A DNA stretch of 64,000 nucleotides from Absidia repens (lineage: Eukaryota > Mucoromycota > Mucoromycetes > Mucorales > Cunninghamellaceae): positions 1,550,001 to 1,614,000 of the forward strand of contig MCGE01000006.1 of NCBI GenBank assembly GCA_002105175.1. Direction: 5' to 3'. Shown one piece after another: positions 49,181-61,806 of this stretch. Within the stretch, counting starts at the first letter, position 1, and every line of letters begins with the position of its first letter. The notes under the pieces were generated by a model that did not search any database, was not told the origin of the DNA, and saw only the letters and a program-made list of their open reading frames with translations. A program made the translations under genes and the position numbers.

Positions 49181-52100
49181 ATGGTAGACAAGAAAAGTAA
49201 TAACGGCACCAATATTGGCATGACGAGCCTACCGGAGCCATTATCCGACGAAACGATTGATGAATTGGGGTATGCTAGATTTACTGCTACTGCCAACACT
49301 TCTTTACCAACTTCTCAACCAACCACCCTCTCTGCCATGGTCGTCACTGGTCCAACCAAATCTCCTCCTCCAGTGCTTATGCCACGGCCTCGACCTGCCA
49401 TTCATCCAACCCTCAAACTGACGAATGCTTTTGCTCATCCTGAACCTACTTTATCACCAACACCTTCCCCTTCCGCCAGTCTTCCAGACGACTATCCTGA
49501 ACAGCCACCAAGCACATACTTGACTCCACCTCTTGCACCACCATTAAAACCAGTCGCTACGCCAACACCTGGAGGCTTATCTGAATTACCTTCAACGACC
49601 CAACAACAACAACAAACAAAAGAGGAAGTCCCACAACAGCAATCCCCGTCCGGCGAACCAGCGCCCGCAATAACGCCATCTCCTCCTCCTACTCGATCCG
49701 TTATCTCAGACCTATCAATAGGAGGCAATTCCAATTTGAACCATCATCCAAACAGCAGCAAGACTAGCATGGCTACACAACAACAATCTACCCAATCAGA
49801 AGAACAGGGGGCTGGACCGCAACAACATCCAATTACAGCTGGTACAGCTTCCAATGATGATGTACGACCGCATGCTGGTGTTTTGGTAAAAAAGCCTGGT
49901 GTTATTACATTGACAGCTTCCACTAGTGCACCTCTGGTACCATCTCCACTGGTTAAGTCTACTTTGGCGTCGCAGCTCTCATCATCTTCTTCCTCTTCAA
50001 GTTCTGGATCACAGGTAACCTAAACATTCCAACTTTTATGTACACATTACTCACTCGTTATTTTTTTTGTTTTGTTTCAAAATGGCAATATCAACAGCAA
50101 GACAAAAAAGATTCACGTCGAGAAAACACACCTCTAAAACAGGAACCAAAAGAACAACAGCACCATCAACAACGCCGCCTTCGGAAATCATTGTCAACTG
50201 AGCAGTTACCAAAATCAGATCTTTCCGATCTCCAACATTCAGACTCCTCCGCACATCATCACTATCAGCAGCAACAACAATATGCGCCTTTACCTAGCAG
50301 CAACCGTCCACCAGTGGTTGAAAAACTCACTTACAATGGTAGCGGGAAGCCAAACTTACAGCAACTACAACAAGAGTATCTTTTACGACAAAATGGGTAT
50401 TTGCGTCGACAGGTGGATGCATTGAAATTCGACAACATGGAGTCTCAAAGACAGCATCAAGAACTAGCTACTCGGATGAAACAACTGGAAATTCAGCTCC
50501 TCGAAGAAAAAAAGCGACAAACACCGCAACAAAATTTGGCCCATGGACCTTTGATGACGGCCAACGAATATCAACATCATCATTATTATCATCATAACGT
50601 GTTTGCACCACCACCCATGGACAGCAATTACAGTAGCGAAGGAGATGAAGACGAAATGGACGTGGAACATAGTGTATATGAAGGGAAAGAAAGTGGCGGC
50701 GGTAACGACGCAGCAACCAAAAAATGGTCGGGGCGACAGTCTTATGAAGAAGAGGATGACAACTTACGGGATCAACACCGACGACAGCGACAACATGTTG
50801 GACATGAAAAATCAATGGAAAATGAATCAGCGGATGATAAGCATCATGTAGAACGACGACAGGACTTCTCACCCACTACCAGAATGGCACCACCAATGAG
50901 ATCCCAACAATCAACGAATCAACAAAAACGACCTCTACTAGACCAACGACGACATTCTAGTCATATAGCACCCATCTCATCTACGTCCGATTTGTTATCA
51001 TCAGCGATACCACCACCGCAGCAACAGCAACAGCAACAGCAACAGCGATCCCGGCAGCGACACGTCACAGCTCCCTCTCTTCCTCATCATTATCGTGGGG
51101 GCGGACCGCATGGGCAACAAGATCAACGGGGATCAGTGCGTCAACGAAGTCGAAGTGTGCCCAAAAACGAACATCTCCACCCTTCACCCCACTCACATTA
51201 TCGACAGCAGCAGCACCAGCAGCAAGACGAGCGGATGCACCGTGGAAAACCAATTTATCTCTCCGATAGTGACCAATCACCGCCTCATCAACATCATCAT
51301 CATCTTCATCATCCTAAGGGAATGTTTTCATTACAGCAACCACAGTTCAGTCATCAGGGCTTTGGATCGGATGGTACGGACGAGAATATGGATATGGAAA
51401 GCGACGAAGAATTGGAACCTGGGACTGGATTCGAAAACGAGGACGATTATTTATATGACGACATTGACGACGATGGATATATGGCAGAACTGAGCTATTA
51501 CCAGCACCACATGGCTGCTGCTGCTGCTTCTGGTCCATCAATGATGTATTACCCACCGCCACCGTCAGAAGCATTTTTCAACGACCACTATGCTACCATG
51601 CCGCCCATGCCACCACTACTGCCACCACCGCCACCACCATTACCATTACAACGACGAAAATCGGCCTCGGCGTTGCGTCCTCCCCGTGCTGGTCCACAAG
51701 GCTTTATGGATGTGATGAACCCGGAACATTATGGTAAACCTCAAAAATACAAAAACAAAAAGGTTCTTCGTTGTCGCACTAATGCCTTTTTTTTTTTTTT
51801 TTTTTTTTTTGGGATAGAACGACCTTCCAGGCCGCCTGTCAGAAGGAATTGTAAGTAAACACTGCCAGCAAAAACGAAAAGAAAAAAAAGGGAAAGATCA
51901 GATTTTTGAAAAATATTCATCTCATACCATAGGGAATAATTCTCAAGCAAACCATTTACGCCAAATGCACCTACCACCACCGCCACCCCAACAACAACAG
52001 CAGCATCAGCAACGCCAGCATTTAGTACGTGGATACAGGGGGATCCAGTACCATATGGTCCCAGACAGCGTGGTCATCCACCACTACCACCACCAACCAT

Positions 52101-52266
52101 GTCCATGTCAATTGCTGGCCAACCATCGAGATCGGGCTCAACTGCTGACCATCATCTCTCAAGGAAAGCATCTACGATGGCCTCCCCGAGAATGACCACC
52201 GTCCCGCTTCGAAGACCCATGATGACGCGGGGCTCTTCTATAGGATCCTATCCGGGTCGCGTGTGA
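49181..52266 (+). CDS. Large Q/P/H-rich protein with a coiled coil, unknown function
   Basis: Exons 49181-50014, 50098-51733 and 51818-51850 are consistent in frame (about 834 aa); the last exon is uncertain. Exon 1 is Pro/Thr/Ser-rich with an N-terminal SDETIDELGYARF motif; exon 2 has a predicted coiled coil (about 50370-50520, LRRQVDALKFDNMESQRQH...RMKQLEIQLLEEKK), Gln and His runs, Arg/Ser patches (RQRSRSVPK), an acidic stretch (ESDEELEPGTGFENEDDYLY) and a polyproline run. If the final exon starts at 51933 the protein ends at 52195; if it starts near 52001 it ends at 52266 with a Ser/Pro/Arg-rich tail that fits the rest better. I do not recognise the family; composition suits a regulatory or scaffold protein. 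Divergent from VFA1. Confidence 0.65.
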
Positions 52267-53159
52267 TTGCGTCTTCCATCTCCTTTGAATGACTTGGGTT
52301 AGTGTTAGTTTAGTAGAATAGTTTCCCTCCCTCCCTTTAATTATGTATATCCTCGTTCCTCTTTTTAGAATACCACCACCCAATATTCCAATACTCTTTT
52401 TTTTTTTCCACCCTCCCTTTGGATTTAAAAATAAATACAAAAAGTTAAAACACTTCATTCCTATTTTGTACTTGTGTTTATTGTCAGTCATCAGTTTTTT
52501 TTTTTTTTTTTTTATTTTGGTCAACAGCGATTACTTCATGTTGTGAAATGGATTTTTTTTAGAGTGTGTTTTGGGCTGAGGTTACGGATATCATGTGTGA
52601 TTCAATCAAGTCGAGAGCGTCTTGTGTAAAATGCAATCTCAAATAGAAGTCGATTCAAAAGAAAGCAAATCGGTCGTTTGACCAAGGGGATTATAATTGT
52701 AGAGTCGACTGAAAGGGAACGTACTGGGAAGCAGTATTTATATGAGGTTATTTACAAAAGGGACATGGACCCAGCAGGATACATTATACATTTTAACCTA
52801 ATTGAAACCCTTAGTCCACCGAATGGACCCTTTATCCCAGTTTTAAAAATTAGCATAAAAGACATATGTGAACTCTAAACCAGTAGCAGACATTAATGAG
52901 ATCCGCTACAGTACCCAACCTTCTTTCCAAACCAATGCTGCATTGATTATTATCTATTGATTCAGAGGGAGATGAATAGAAACACACACACATGTTTTAT
53001 TAAAAGCGGGTAAAATGAAGCATATTTTATTTAAATGTAGATTCAAACTATGGACAAACTCGGCCATCACTAAACTAAAGGAGCTGCTGTAAAATAAATA
53101 ATAATATACTATGCAAAGTATGAGAAAATACTAAAGGGAGACCTTCTGTTGCAGGGCGA

Positions 53160-53570
53160 CAACGCTCAATACTCAACAAAAAAGGTGACTCTAGTAAACA
53201 GAATCTATCGCACATGACATGCGAATGACTAATGGAACATTTTTCTTTGAAGTATATAAAAAGAGACCTATTTTATTGAAATGTGGATACAAACTATAGA
53301 CAAACGAACACTAAACTAAGTTAATGGAGGCTTCAAAGAGCCAGCTAATGGTGGTCCAAAATCCTGAATCCAAAATCAAAGGGTTTCCCCATGCATCTTG
53401 TAATCCCTGAGATGAAAATCCATCTAAACTAGTCCTGATACTATTCTAAGTTCAACATATCCCCGTAGAAGTTGAATGATGAAGAAAAAATAATGGGAAA
53501 GAAAAACAATCAAAAAAGAAAGAGAGTCGAAAAAAATAAATATTCCACGTGGGCGGGGATTGAAAGACTT
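53160..53570 (+). repeat. Dispersed repeat family A, copy 3
   Basis: Closest match to the copy at 9620-10025: GGTGACTCTAGTAAA, ACATTTTTCTTTGAAG, CCTATTTTATTGAA, ACAAACTATAGACAAACGAA, GCTAATGGTGGTCC, AAAGGGTTTCCCCATGCA, TCTAAACTAGTCCTGA and the end block CCACGTGGGCGGGGATTGAAA. A partial copy precedes it at about 52990-53090. Confidence 0.65.
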
Positions 53571-54372
53571 TTCTGGCCTCTCTCTGACGATTGTTTGCGA
53601 TATTTTTTGTCGTAGCGGATACAAAAAAAAACAGAAAAAAAAGGCGAACTCCTAAAATTATCTTTTTGTGTACACAGTAACTTCCCTCGATTATGTCTGA
53701 GGGCCTTATTGATGGTTTACCTATGCGCATGTTGGGAAACAGCAAACCATTGCGTGTACGTGTGTCCGATGGCAACAGCCTATTTCGCCCTCATCGTATG
53801 CCTACTGCTATTTTCTGTGTGTGTCACATATGGAGCGGATTTTTCTTCCTGTTTGATCTTCAGGACTTACTACAAAATTTGACCCATGTGACTTCGCATC
53901 ACGCTGATCCTTTTTTTTTTAATATAAGAAAGAGCTATTTATTACACTAGCTTTATCGAGAGGAAGAGGAGGTTGGTCTGTGCCACCGTTGACAAAATCA
54001 CAAGATGATTAGGTTAGCTTAAATATACGTCATTGGACTATCAAACGACTACTACAAATGACTGTCACGTACTATCGTTATAACGGGTCAATGTCATAAA
54101 GTACGTTGCTTGTTTATTATTATTGCCCCATTCTTAGTTGAATCCTCATCTCCTTTGACCTCTTTTTTTTTTTTGTGAAACTCGGACCTCTTGACTTTTT
54201 ATTCAAAACATATAATAAAACTCCCACTAGTGCTGTTAGACTGTCTATTGTATAATTCATGAGTAACTTACCATTTTACAGTCTCGTCTCGTTGACCATT
54301 TTTGGTCGTGACAACCCTAATTGTTGCATAATAGAAAATCGTTTCGTGTCACTGATTTTTAAACCATATACA

Positions 54373-54380
54373 TATATAAA
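54373..54380 (+). promoter_or_regulatory. TATA box upstream of the basic orphan ORF
   Basis: TATATAAA about 110 bp upstream of the start codon at 54489; a T-run (54396-54433) and an A-run (about 54462-54488) lie between them. Confidence 0.55.
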
Positions 54381-54393
54381 CTACCCACCTTTT

Positions 54394-54437
<44 letters not shown>

Positions 54438-54460
54438 CCTTTTTACGAAAGCACACTTAC

Positions 54461-54488
<28 letters not shown>

Positions 54489-54491
<3 letters not shown>

Positions 54492-54854
54492 TCTCAAATC
54501 AAGAACTCTTTGACAGATGCTATTCATCGACTCTCCCAACCATCCAGAAATCAGGGCAACAATAAAAGAAGGCAATCGACAGGCAGAACTCAAAAAAAAT
54601 TCAAATTGCCAACGATGCCATCAGCAAGTCGTCCCCGCCAGCAACAGCCTAAAAATAAGGATAATGGCGAAGCAAGGTTTTCTATACGGAGACCCACTCA
54701 TCAACGGGGCAAGCCCCATCAAAATGAAACAAAGAAAAAGTGGACGATTTTTCGTGGTCAATCAAAGAAGGCTCCTCTTCCGAGTACATCTCAGCGCCCA
54801 TCGTTTAATTTACGCAAGGCTGTCAGATGGGCGAGTCTCTCCAAAAAAAAATAA
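54489..54854 (+). CDS. Basic 121-aa protein, unknown function
   Basis: Intronless ORF of 121 aa from MSQIKNSLTDAIHRLSQ to a Lys-rich end (ASLSKKK). It is strongly basic, rich in Arg/Lys/Ser/Gln, with motifs such as NNKRRQSTGRTQKKFK and KPHQNETKKKWTIF; no domain is recognised and disorder is likely. Support for a real gene: a TATA box and T-run upstream, an ATG directly after an A-run, and an AATTAACTTAATAAATAA polyadenylation-type region at about 54986-55005. An ORF in the next frame over the same stretch is probably a shadow. It could bind nucleic acid, but that is only inferred from charge. Confidence 0.55.
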
Positions 54855-55533
54855 AAAATAATCCTGCCACCGGAAAGGCCAAGGTGACATCAAACCCCTC
54901 ACTGTTGCTGTTCCATCAGCGTTAAAACCTCTTCCTCTACCCCACTCATCCTCGTATACTTATCCCTATATCTTTATCTAATTTCTAATTAACTTAATAA
55001 ATAATACTATGGTCTTTATTTTTTCAGTGTGTAAATACTAGAGGGGGAGTTTTTTTTTAAAAAACAAAAACAAACCTATCCAGTACATTATTGATACGGA
55101 CATGATTTTGAGTACACTCATCTACAAATATGGCGGCCAATCCTGATTGATGATTACAACTGGTGACATCCCTGTCTTCTACTTTTTTTTTTTTTTTTTT
55201 TTAACGATTAGTCTATACTTTAATTTTTTTATTAATGGTCATCCGATCACAATTAGCCAAATTGCAACGTTTGCCATTTTTTTCCCCAACCAGTTTTCAC
55301 TTGACCCCAATTAAAACAACCACAACCACAAACTATGCCTAAAAAAAAAAGATCGATGCTAGACACAGTCTGCAAATAACAATATATCATCAACTACATA
55401 CACAAAAGACATGAAAAGTAAAAAAAAAATGGGTTGAATAAATTTTTATTTGATGACAGAGAAAAAAAAAAGCAAGTGAAGAGAAGAAATAAAAAAAGGG
55501 GGAGGGGAGAGAGTGTCTATCTAAGTTTTTTTT
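54855..55533. other. Convergent 3' region of basic ORF and CCT1
   Basis: AT-rich with short homopolymers; no gene. Holds polyadenylation signals for both neighbours. Confidence 0.5.
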
Positions 55534-57931
55534 TTAATGACCATGTCCATCATCTTGAGGTTGTTGTTGAGGAGCCACTACAGAAAAACAAAAAAAAAAC
55601 AAACAAAAAACAAGTCAGTAAAACATCACATTGGACATGCACCGTCCTTTTTATTTTTTTTTAGTTCGGGCCCACTTACCCTTGATCATATCATCGATTC
55701 TTAAGATAGCAATGGCAGCTTCAGTGGCACTTTTGAGGGACTTGATCTTGGACATGGCAGGTTCCAAAACACCGGCCTTAAGATTGTCACGGATTTCACC
55801 GTTGATCAAATCTAAACCGTAATATTTCAAGGCGCGTTTTTGATCATCAGCGTTGGCGTTCAAAGCAGCATTGTGGTAAGCACGGAGCTTGGATACAAGC
55901 TCAGTAGAATCTATACACGTCCCCCCGCGAAAAAAAGAGAGAATATGTCTTTAGTATCGTATCACCTCTTTGGAAGGCGGCAAGTTTAATTACCTTTAGC
56001 AGCATTGACAGCAAGGGTCTTTGGAATGACAAGTAAGGCATTGGCAAATTCGGCGATGGCTAATTGTTCACGAGAGCCCTATGCAAAGAGTAATATTATA
56101 CAGGAATGAGATGGATAGAATGTTAGGAGAAGGTGGCGGGGGAAGCCAGGAATTGACTTACCAAGCTTGTTGCAAAGTTTTCAAGGTATATACTTAAAGC
56201 CGATTCGACAGAACCACCACCGGGAACAACACTGTTGCTTTCCAAAGTTCGCTTAACGACACACAAAGAGTCATGTAAAGAGCGTTCCATTTCATCCAAC
56301 ATATAGTCATTGGCACCACGTAAAATGATAGAAGCTGAGTTTTGGATCTTTGTTCCCTTGACCAAAATGCATTCATCGTCAGAGATACGTTCTTGTGCCA
56401 CTTCTTCCGCTTGACCCAAATAAGAGGCTTCGAATGTTTCTTCGCCTTCCAAATTGGCCAAAGTTGACAGCATCGTAGCTAGTAGCAAAATAAATACATG
56501 AGTATCATCTGTATCCTGTTGTTCTGTCATTCTATTGTTCTTACCTCCAGTAGCCTTGGCAATACGTTTCAAATCTTCTTTTTTACAGCGACGGACGGCC
56601 ATGGCACCAGCTTCAACAAACAACTTGAGACATAAATCATCAATACCCTTGGTGGTCAAGATAACGTTGGCGCCAGTGGCAAGAATCTTTTGAATACGTT
56701 CAGTTGTGATTTCGATTTCTCTATATATTGAAAGAAGAAAAAGCTGGTGTCAGTATCAAAATTACTTTACAAAGAGCTCTGTTCTACTTTTTATCATTTT
56801 ATATTTATTTATATTACCTCTTGCGAATATCTTCCAACTTATCAGGATCGTCGACGACAATGTTGACACCAAGGTGCATTCTAGCTTTTTGAAGATTCAT
56901 GTCAAGACAAGCAATCTTAGCACCATTGATACGAGTCTTCATAGCTTGGGAGGCCACAGTACAATTCAAAGCATAACCACGGACGAAAACAGATTCACGA
57001 CCAGATTTACCATGGGCCTTGAGAATGTTGACAGCCTTGACAGGGTATTTAGTTTCACCACGGATGTTGGTAGTTTTGACAGCCAAGATAGATTCAACAG
57101 CCAAGTTGGCGAAGAAATCAGAATCACTAAAAAAAAAAAAAGTACATAATTGTAATTAATATAACGATATTATGTCATCCCCACACTCTCCTCCCCCCCA
57201 AAAAAAACACTACGACTACTACTTACGATCCAATGATTTTTGAGCTCATAGATGTTTTGGCAGCATTAACCAAACATTCCTTGCCCAAAGTATCGACCTT
57301 GATAGCCATTTCATTAGCAATAAATTTACAAGCTTCCTTTGAAGCCAAGCGATAGCCAGTGATAATGGTGGTAGGATGGATCTTGTTCTTGACGAGTTCA
57401 TTGGCTCGCTTCAGCAATTCAGCGGCAATAATCACGACCGATGTTGTACCATCACCCACTTCACGATCTTGTTGTTGTGCGAGTTCCACAAGGACTTTGC
57501 CAGCAGGGTGTTCGACTTCTAAAAGTTGGAGAATAGTAGCACCATCGTTACTGATCGTGACATCCTATCACAAGTCATAAAATAAAAAAAGGAGTGGTTC
57601 ATCAAATGCCCTGAGAAGAAGAAAAAAAGCAAATGTCATCAGTCTACTTACGCCAATTTCATCCACCATCATCTTGTCCAAACCAACAGGACCCAAAGAG
57701 CTTTTTACAATATTGGCAATAGAAGCAGCAGCAAGGACTAGAAATGGATGATAGATTAGAAACGCGTGTCAAATGTCAAATGTCAATATCAAAACGTCAT
57801 CTCTTTTTTTTTTTTTTTAGTGTGGGTGGATGTGAGCTTTTCTACTTCTTACCATTGCCAGAACGGACATCTTGGCCAGTGGAACGTTCGCCACCAAGGA
57901 AGAGGGAGTTACTTTGTGGAGTTTGGAACAT
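55534..57931 (-). CDS. TCP1: CCT1/TCP-1 alpha, chaperonin subunit
   Basis: Nine exons: 57931-57853, 57737-57652, 57564-57227, 57126-56818, 56720-56545, 56478-56162, 56078-55994, 55910-55680 and 55577-55534; 554 aa in frame. It is a subunit of the eight-membered cytosolic TRiC/CCT ring that folds actin and tubulin. ATPase-domain motifs: [38 protein letters not shown] (nucleotide binding), and [30 protein letters not shown] and the exons carrying [17 protein letters not shown] (split by intron 5) identify the alpha subunit. The C-terminus ends in a short Gln/His tail ([14 protein letters not shown]). Divergent from eRF1. Confidence 0.96.
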
Positions 57932-58751
57932 TTTTCTTTCTAGTTAGGAAAAAGAAAAAAAAAGAAGAATAGATCGCGGAAGGATGAAGAAGAGCGAAGA
58001 AAAAAAAAAAATTCAGACAGGCGTACCACATGTTTTTTTTTTTTCGAGAGAAAACTCAAAATTGGGACATTTGAAAATCCGACTCTTCCAAAATTGGACG
58101 ATGCAGGTGGAATAGAACGGCTCAACAAGTCACATACCTACACCTGTAATTTACTGCCTGGGCAAAAAGATCCTGCAGTTACCTGACCTCTAACTACTGT
58201 AATTGATATATTTGGTCAGCCATTGAATCCAAGCACTGTATTTTGCCTGAGAATAATAAACTAAAATAAAAATTAAAGCTTATACAGTAATCATCGTTGA
58301 CTTGACCTCATGACTTTACATAGACATAGCCTATTTTTTTTTGTAGAACAGTGATCGGATCAAAAGTCTATGCCCATAAACCGTCCATCCTCCATTTATA
58401 AGTATTTCAATATGAAAGGGTCACTGAACTCCTAAGAGTAAAGAAGTATATCGTTGGTTGTCAGGAGCGGGTAATGAAAATGAGGTTTAATCTGTCATTG
58501 GTCGAGGGGTGGCTTTTTCCAAAGTCAAATTTTTTTCAAAGGATTTTTTCTCGCTCTCTTTTTTTTTTATTGTTCTTCTTGAAAGTTCAACTAGTCCATT
58601 CTTTTGTACTTCTCTTATTTTGGACACGCATACGACCACCCATTCTTATTCCTTTAGACGGTCCCTCATTATTTTTGCCTTCTTCTTTTAACACCAACAC
58701 ACAAATACACACACCGACACTTCCCTTTTTCTTCATATTAACACATACATA
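57932..58751. promoter_or_regulatory. Divergent promoter of CCT1 and eRF1
   Basis: 820 bp between the start codons. Contains GTTACCTGACCTC (about 58179-58191), TTGACCTCATGAC (about 58302-58314) and CAGTAATCATCGT near it. No coding potential is supported. Two essential, constitutive genes sharing this interval suggests co-regulation, which is inference. Confidence 0.5.
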
Positions 58752-59285
58752 ATGTCTGCTCCCGCACCCGACGAAACTGACCAAAATATCGAAATTTGGA
58801 AGATGAAGAAGCTCATCAAGAACCTTGAAGCTGCCCGTGGGTAAGACAGTGAACCACAAACCGCATAGAGTAGATATATGACATGGTGACTAACGACCTA
58901 TTTGTATATTATCCGATAAATAGTAACGGTACCTCCATGATCTCCCTTATTATTCGTACGTAAAAATTAATAATAATAATTATTAGCTTCACCTTGGACT
59001 CATATGTTGGACTTTATGTACTCACCTCTCCCGCCTTCTCCCCCCTTTTTTTTTTGTTTATTCTCAACCTTATTTTCATATAGCTCCAAAGTCTCAAATT
59101 AGTATGTCCGCTAAAATGTTGGCTGATGAATATGGTACTGCTTCCAATATCAAATCCCGTGTCAATCGTTTATCAGTGTTATCAGCAATTACCTCCACTC
59201 AACAAAGATTGAAGTTATACAACAGAGGTAAAGATAATAGATTCATAAGGATTTTTACTTTTTTCTTTTTTTTTTTGCATTACTA

Positions 59286-59341
<56 letters not shown>

Positions 59342-60503
59342 TTGGCATAGTTCCTCCCAACGGTCTCGTGGTATACTGCGGTACTATTGTCACCGATGAA
59401 GGCAAGGAAAAGAAGGTCAATATTGATTTCGAACCTCACAAGCCCATCAACACATCTCTTTACCTTTGCGACAACAAATTCCACACGGAAGCATTATCTG
59501 AATTATTGGAAGCTGATGCCAAGTTCGGGTTCATCGTCATGGATGGTAATGGATCTTTGTTTGGTACTTTATCTGGCAACACTCGTGATGTGATTCACAA
59601 GCTTCAAGTCGATTTACCCAAGAAGCACGGTCGTGGTGGTCAATCCGCTTTGCGTTTCTCTCGTCTTCGTGATGAAAAGCGTCACAATTATGTTCGTAAG
59701 ATTGCTGAATTGGCTGTTAACTTTTTTATTACAAACGACAAGGTAAAAAAAAGAGAGGAACCGACCTAGGATGATGCTTTTTTTTTTCGGAAACAAAAAC
59801 ATAACTCAACCAACGAAAATTTATATTTTATCTATAGGTGAATGTGGCAGGTCTTGTCTTGGCTGGTTCTGCTGATTTCAAGACTGAATTATCCCAATCC
59901 GATATGTTTGATCAACGTTTACAGGCCAAGATTGTCAAGGTGGTGGATGTATCTTACGGTGGCGAAAACGGGTTCAACCAAGCCATTGAATTATCCGCAG
60001 AGTCCTTATCCAATGTCAAGTTTGTACAAGAAAAGAAATTGGTGCAAACCTACTTTGATGAAATTTCTCAAGATACAGGCAAGTACTGTTTCGGTGTGGA
60101 AGATACACTTAAGGCTTTGGAATTGGGTGCAGTGGAAAGCTTGATTGTATGGGAAAACCTCGAAGTCAACCGATATGTGCTCCGTGATGCTTCTGGCGTC
60201 GAAACCGTCGTGCACCCCACCAAGGATGAAGAAAAGAGCAAGTCTTTCATGGCTGATAACTCACCAGATGCTGCCCCCAATGCTGATATGGAAGTCGTTG
60301 AAGTCAAGCCTTTGTTGGAATGGTTTGCTGATCGCTACAAGGACTTTGGTGCCACTTTGGAATTCATCTCCAACCGATCTCAAGAAGGAAATCAATTTGT
60401 TCGTGGTTTTGGTGGTATCGGTGGTATTCTCAGATATCGTGTCAACTTTGAACAACTCAACTATGAATCCGATGAATTCTTCTCTGATGATGATTACATC
60501 TAA
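58752..60503 (+). CDS. SUP45: Eukaryotic release factor eRF1
   Basis: Five exons: 58752-58840, 58924-58955, 59084-59227, 59351-59742 and 59838-60503; 440 aa. eRF1 reads all three stop codons and triggers peptide release. The NIKS motif ([13 protein letters not shown], about residue 61) and YLCDNKF (YXCXXXF) form the stop-codon pocket, [10 protein letters not shown] holds the catalytic GGQ, and the C-terminal eRF3-binding domain ends in [12 protein letters not shown]. The join of exons 2 and 3 restores SLIIPPKSQIS, conserved in eRF1. Intron 3 holds a T-run of about 51 nt ending just before the acceptor. Polyadenylation signal AATAAA lies at 60657-60662. Confidence 0.97.
59290..59340 (+). repeat. 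51-nt poly(T) tract in eRF1 intron 3
   Basis: T-run immediately upstream of GTTGGCATAG, the 3' splice site, so it acts as an extreme polypyrimidine tract. Confidence 0.85.
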
Positions 60504-60656
60504 ATTAGCCTAGTATCCCCCCCCCTCCTCCTCCACTCTCTCTTTCTCTCCCCGTCTTCCATTCTTTCCTCCCTTCCTCTCTCTCTTCTTTTATTCGCCT
60601 CTTCCTTCTTTATCCATTTTTTTTTATTTATCATCCTCTCTACTTACCTCTCTTAT

Positions 60657-60662
60657 AATAAA
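60657..60662 (+). promoter_or_regulatory. AATAAA polyadenylation signal of eRF1
   Basis: Canonical hexamer about 155 bp after the eRF1 stop, in a pyrimidine-rich 3' UTR. Confidence 0.7.
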
Positions 60663-61679
60663 GCTTATTGTTGATTATAAATGATTCTGTTTGTTCTTTA
60701 TTGTGATTATTGGTGTGTGAGGGATGTCTAAAAGTATCAATCATTTGCGGCATGGGAATTATGTTTTGAATATGTGACCTGATCTCTATCCAGTGTCGCT
60801 AGATATTGCACCAATATGCAAATATGTATATCTTGTAGAAACTGTTGATGAAAGTAAATTGTCATTTGATTCTTTTATCGTATGTTTGTTCGGTATGCGT
60901 ATAGTGTTGTGTGGGTGTGGTTCAGTTCAACAAGAAAGGCAGAAAAAAAAAAGGGTCCTGCAGAATATGACTTGTTAAGGGTATTGTATTTTTTATTTGA
61001 CAATAAATCTTCTAACCACGTAATACGATAATAATAGCGAAAAGGAAAAAGTTGTGTGATTGGGTGAGTGTGTGTGTGGATAGTCGTGGAGTGTGTATAG
61101 GTATGATAGGTATATCTCGCTATAGAATAAACATAAGATCAGATAAGTCAGCCCAATCAAAGAGGATATGCTACGTTACAAAAGGGCCAAACTATCAGTG
61201 GATCCATTATATAAACTGAAGCCAATTGAGAGCAAAGAGGCTGTCGGTGGAGGGATTATCTTACTTCACCAAAAAACCATATGTACTTCAATAGCCTTCC
61301 TGTAGATCAATTTTTTGGGAAGCTTGGGGATGTTTTGAAATTGAATATAGAAAAATTGCGTTCTTACTGAATTGCAGTAAAGGATACTATTTTGAGGTTA
61401 CTATCATATGGGAAACAAAAGACCATATTTTACATCAGGGACAATAAAAGATCATGTCATACTATAAATAATTTTAAGATTACGTGGTTTTCTTTTCCTA
61501 TCATTATCGGATTTATATTGTAGTCAGGATGTATGTGATCTTTTAGTATGATAAAATATTTGACAATTCGAATGACAGTGCCTAGTTTCCCCATTTTTGG
61601 CAATCGGCTGTTGAAAATATTGTGCCCCCAAAAAAACCGAAGATTCTTTTTTTAAGAGCGACTTCATTTTTGGTACCTT

Positions 61680-61683
<4 letters not shown>

Positions 61684-61735
<52 letters not shown>
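61684..61735 (+). repeat. (CT)n microsatellite upstream of the monooxygenase
   Basis: About 25 uninterrupted CT dinucleotides, directly upstream of a T-run and the first exon. Confidence 0.9.
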
Positions 61736-61736
<1 letters not shown>

Positions 61737-61806
61737 TCTTATTTTTTTTTTTTAATTCCTACTCTTTTCGTAATCTGACCGTTCCACTGTATAGTACATT
61801 ATTAGA

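Larger units (their letters stand above)
52267..54488. other. Intergenic with dispersed repeat and homopolymers
   Basis: No supported gene. Contains a repeat family A fragment (about 52990-53090), a fuller copy (53160-53570), a short ORF at 53693 without domain, and the T-run/A-run promoter of the next ORF (54396-54488). Confidence 0.55.
60504..61806. other. Intergenic with CT microsatellite
   Basis: Contains the eRF1 3' UTR (pyrimidine-rich), AT-rich DNA without genes and a (CT)n tract of about 50 bp at 61684-61735 followed by a T-run, 70 bp upstream of the monooxygenase start. The CT tract may act as a promoter element. Confidence 0.6.

Noticed and set aside
53693..53950. 85-codon ORF next to repeat family A copy 3
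   Set aside because: No recognisable domain, Phe-rich end from a T-run, no splice continuation seen; could be an exon of something but unsupported.
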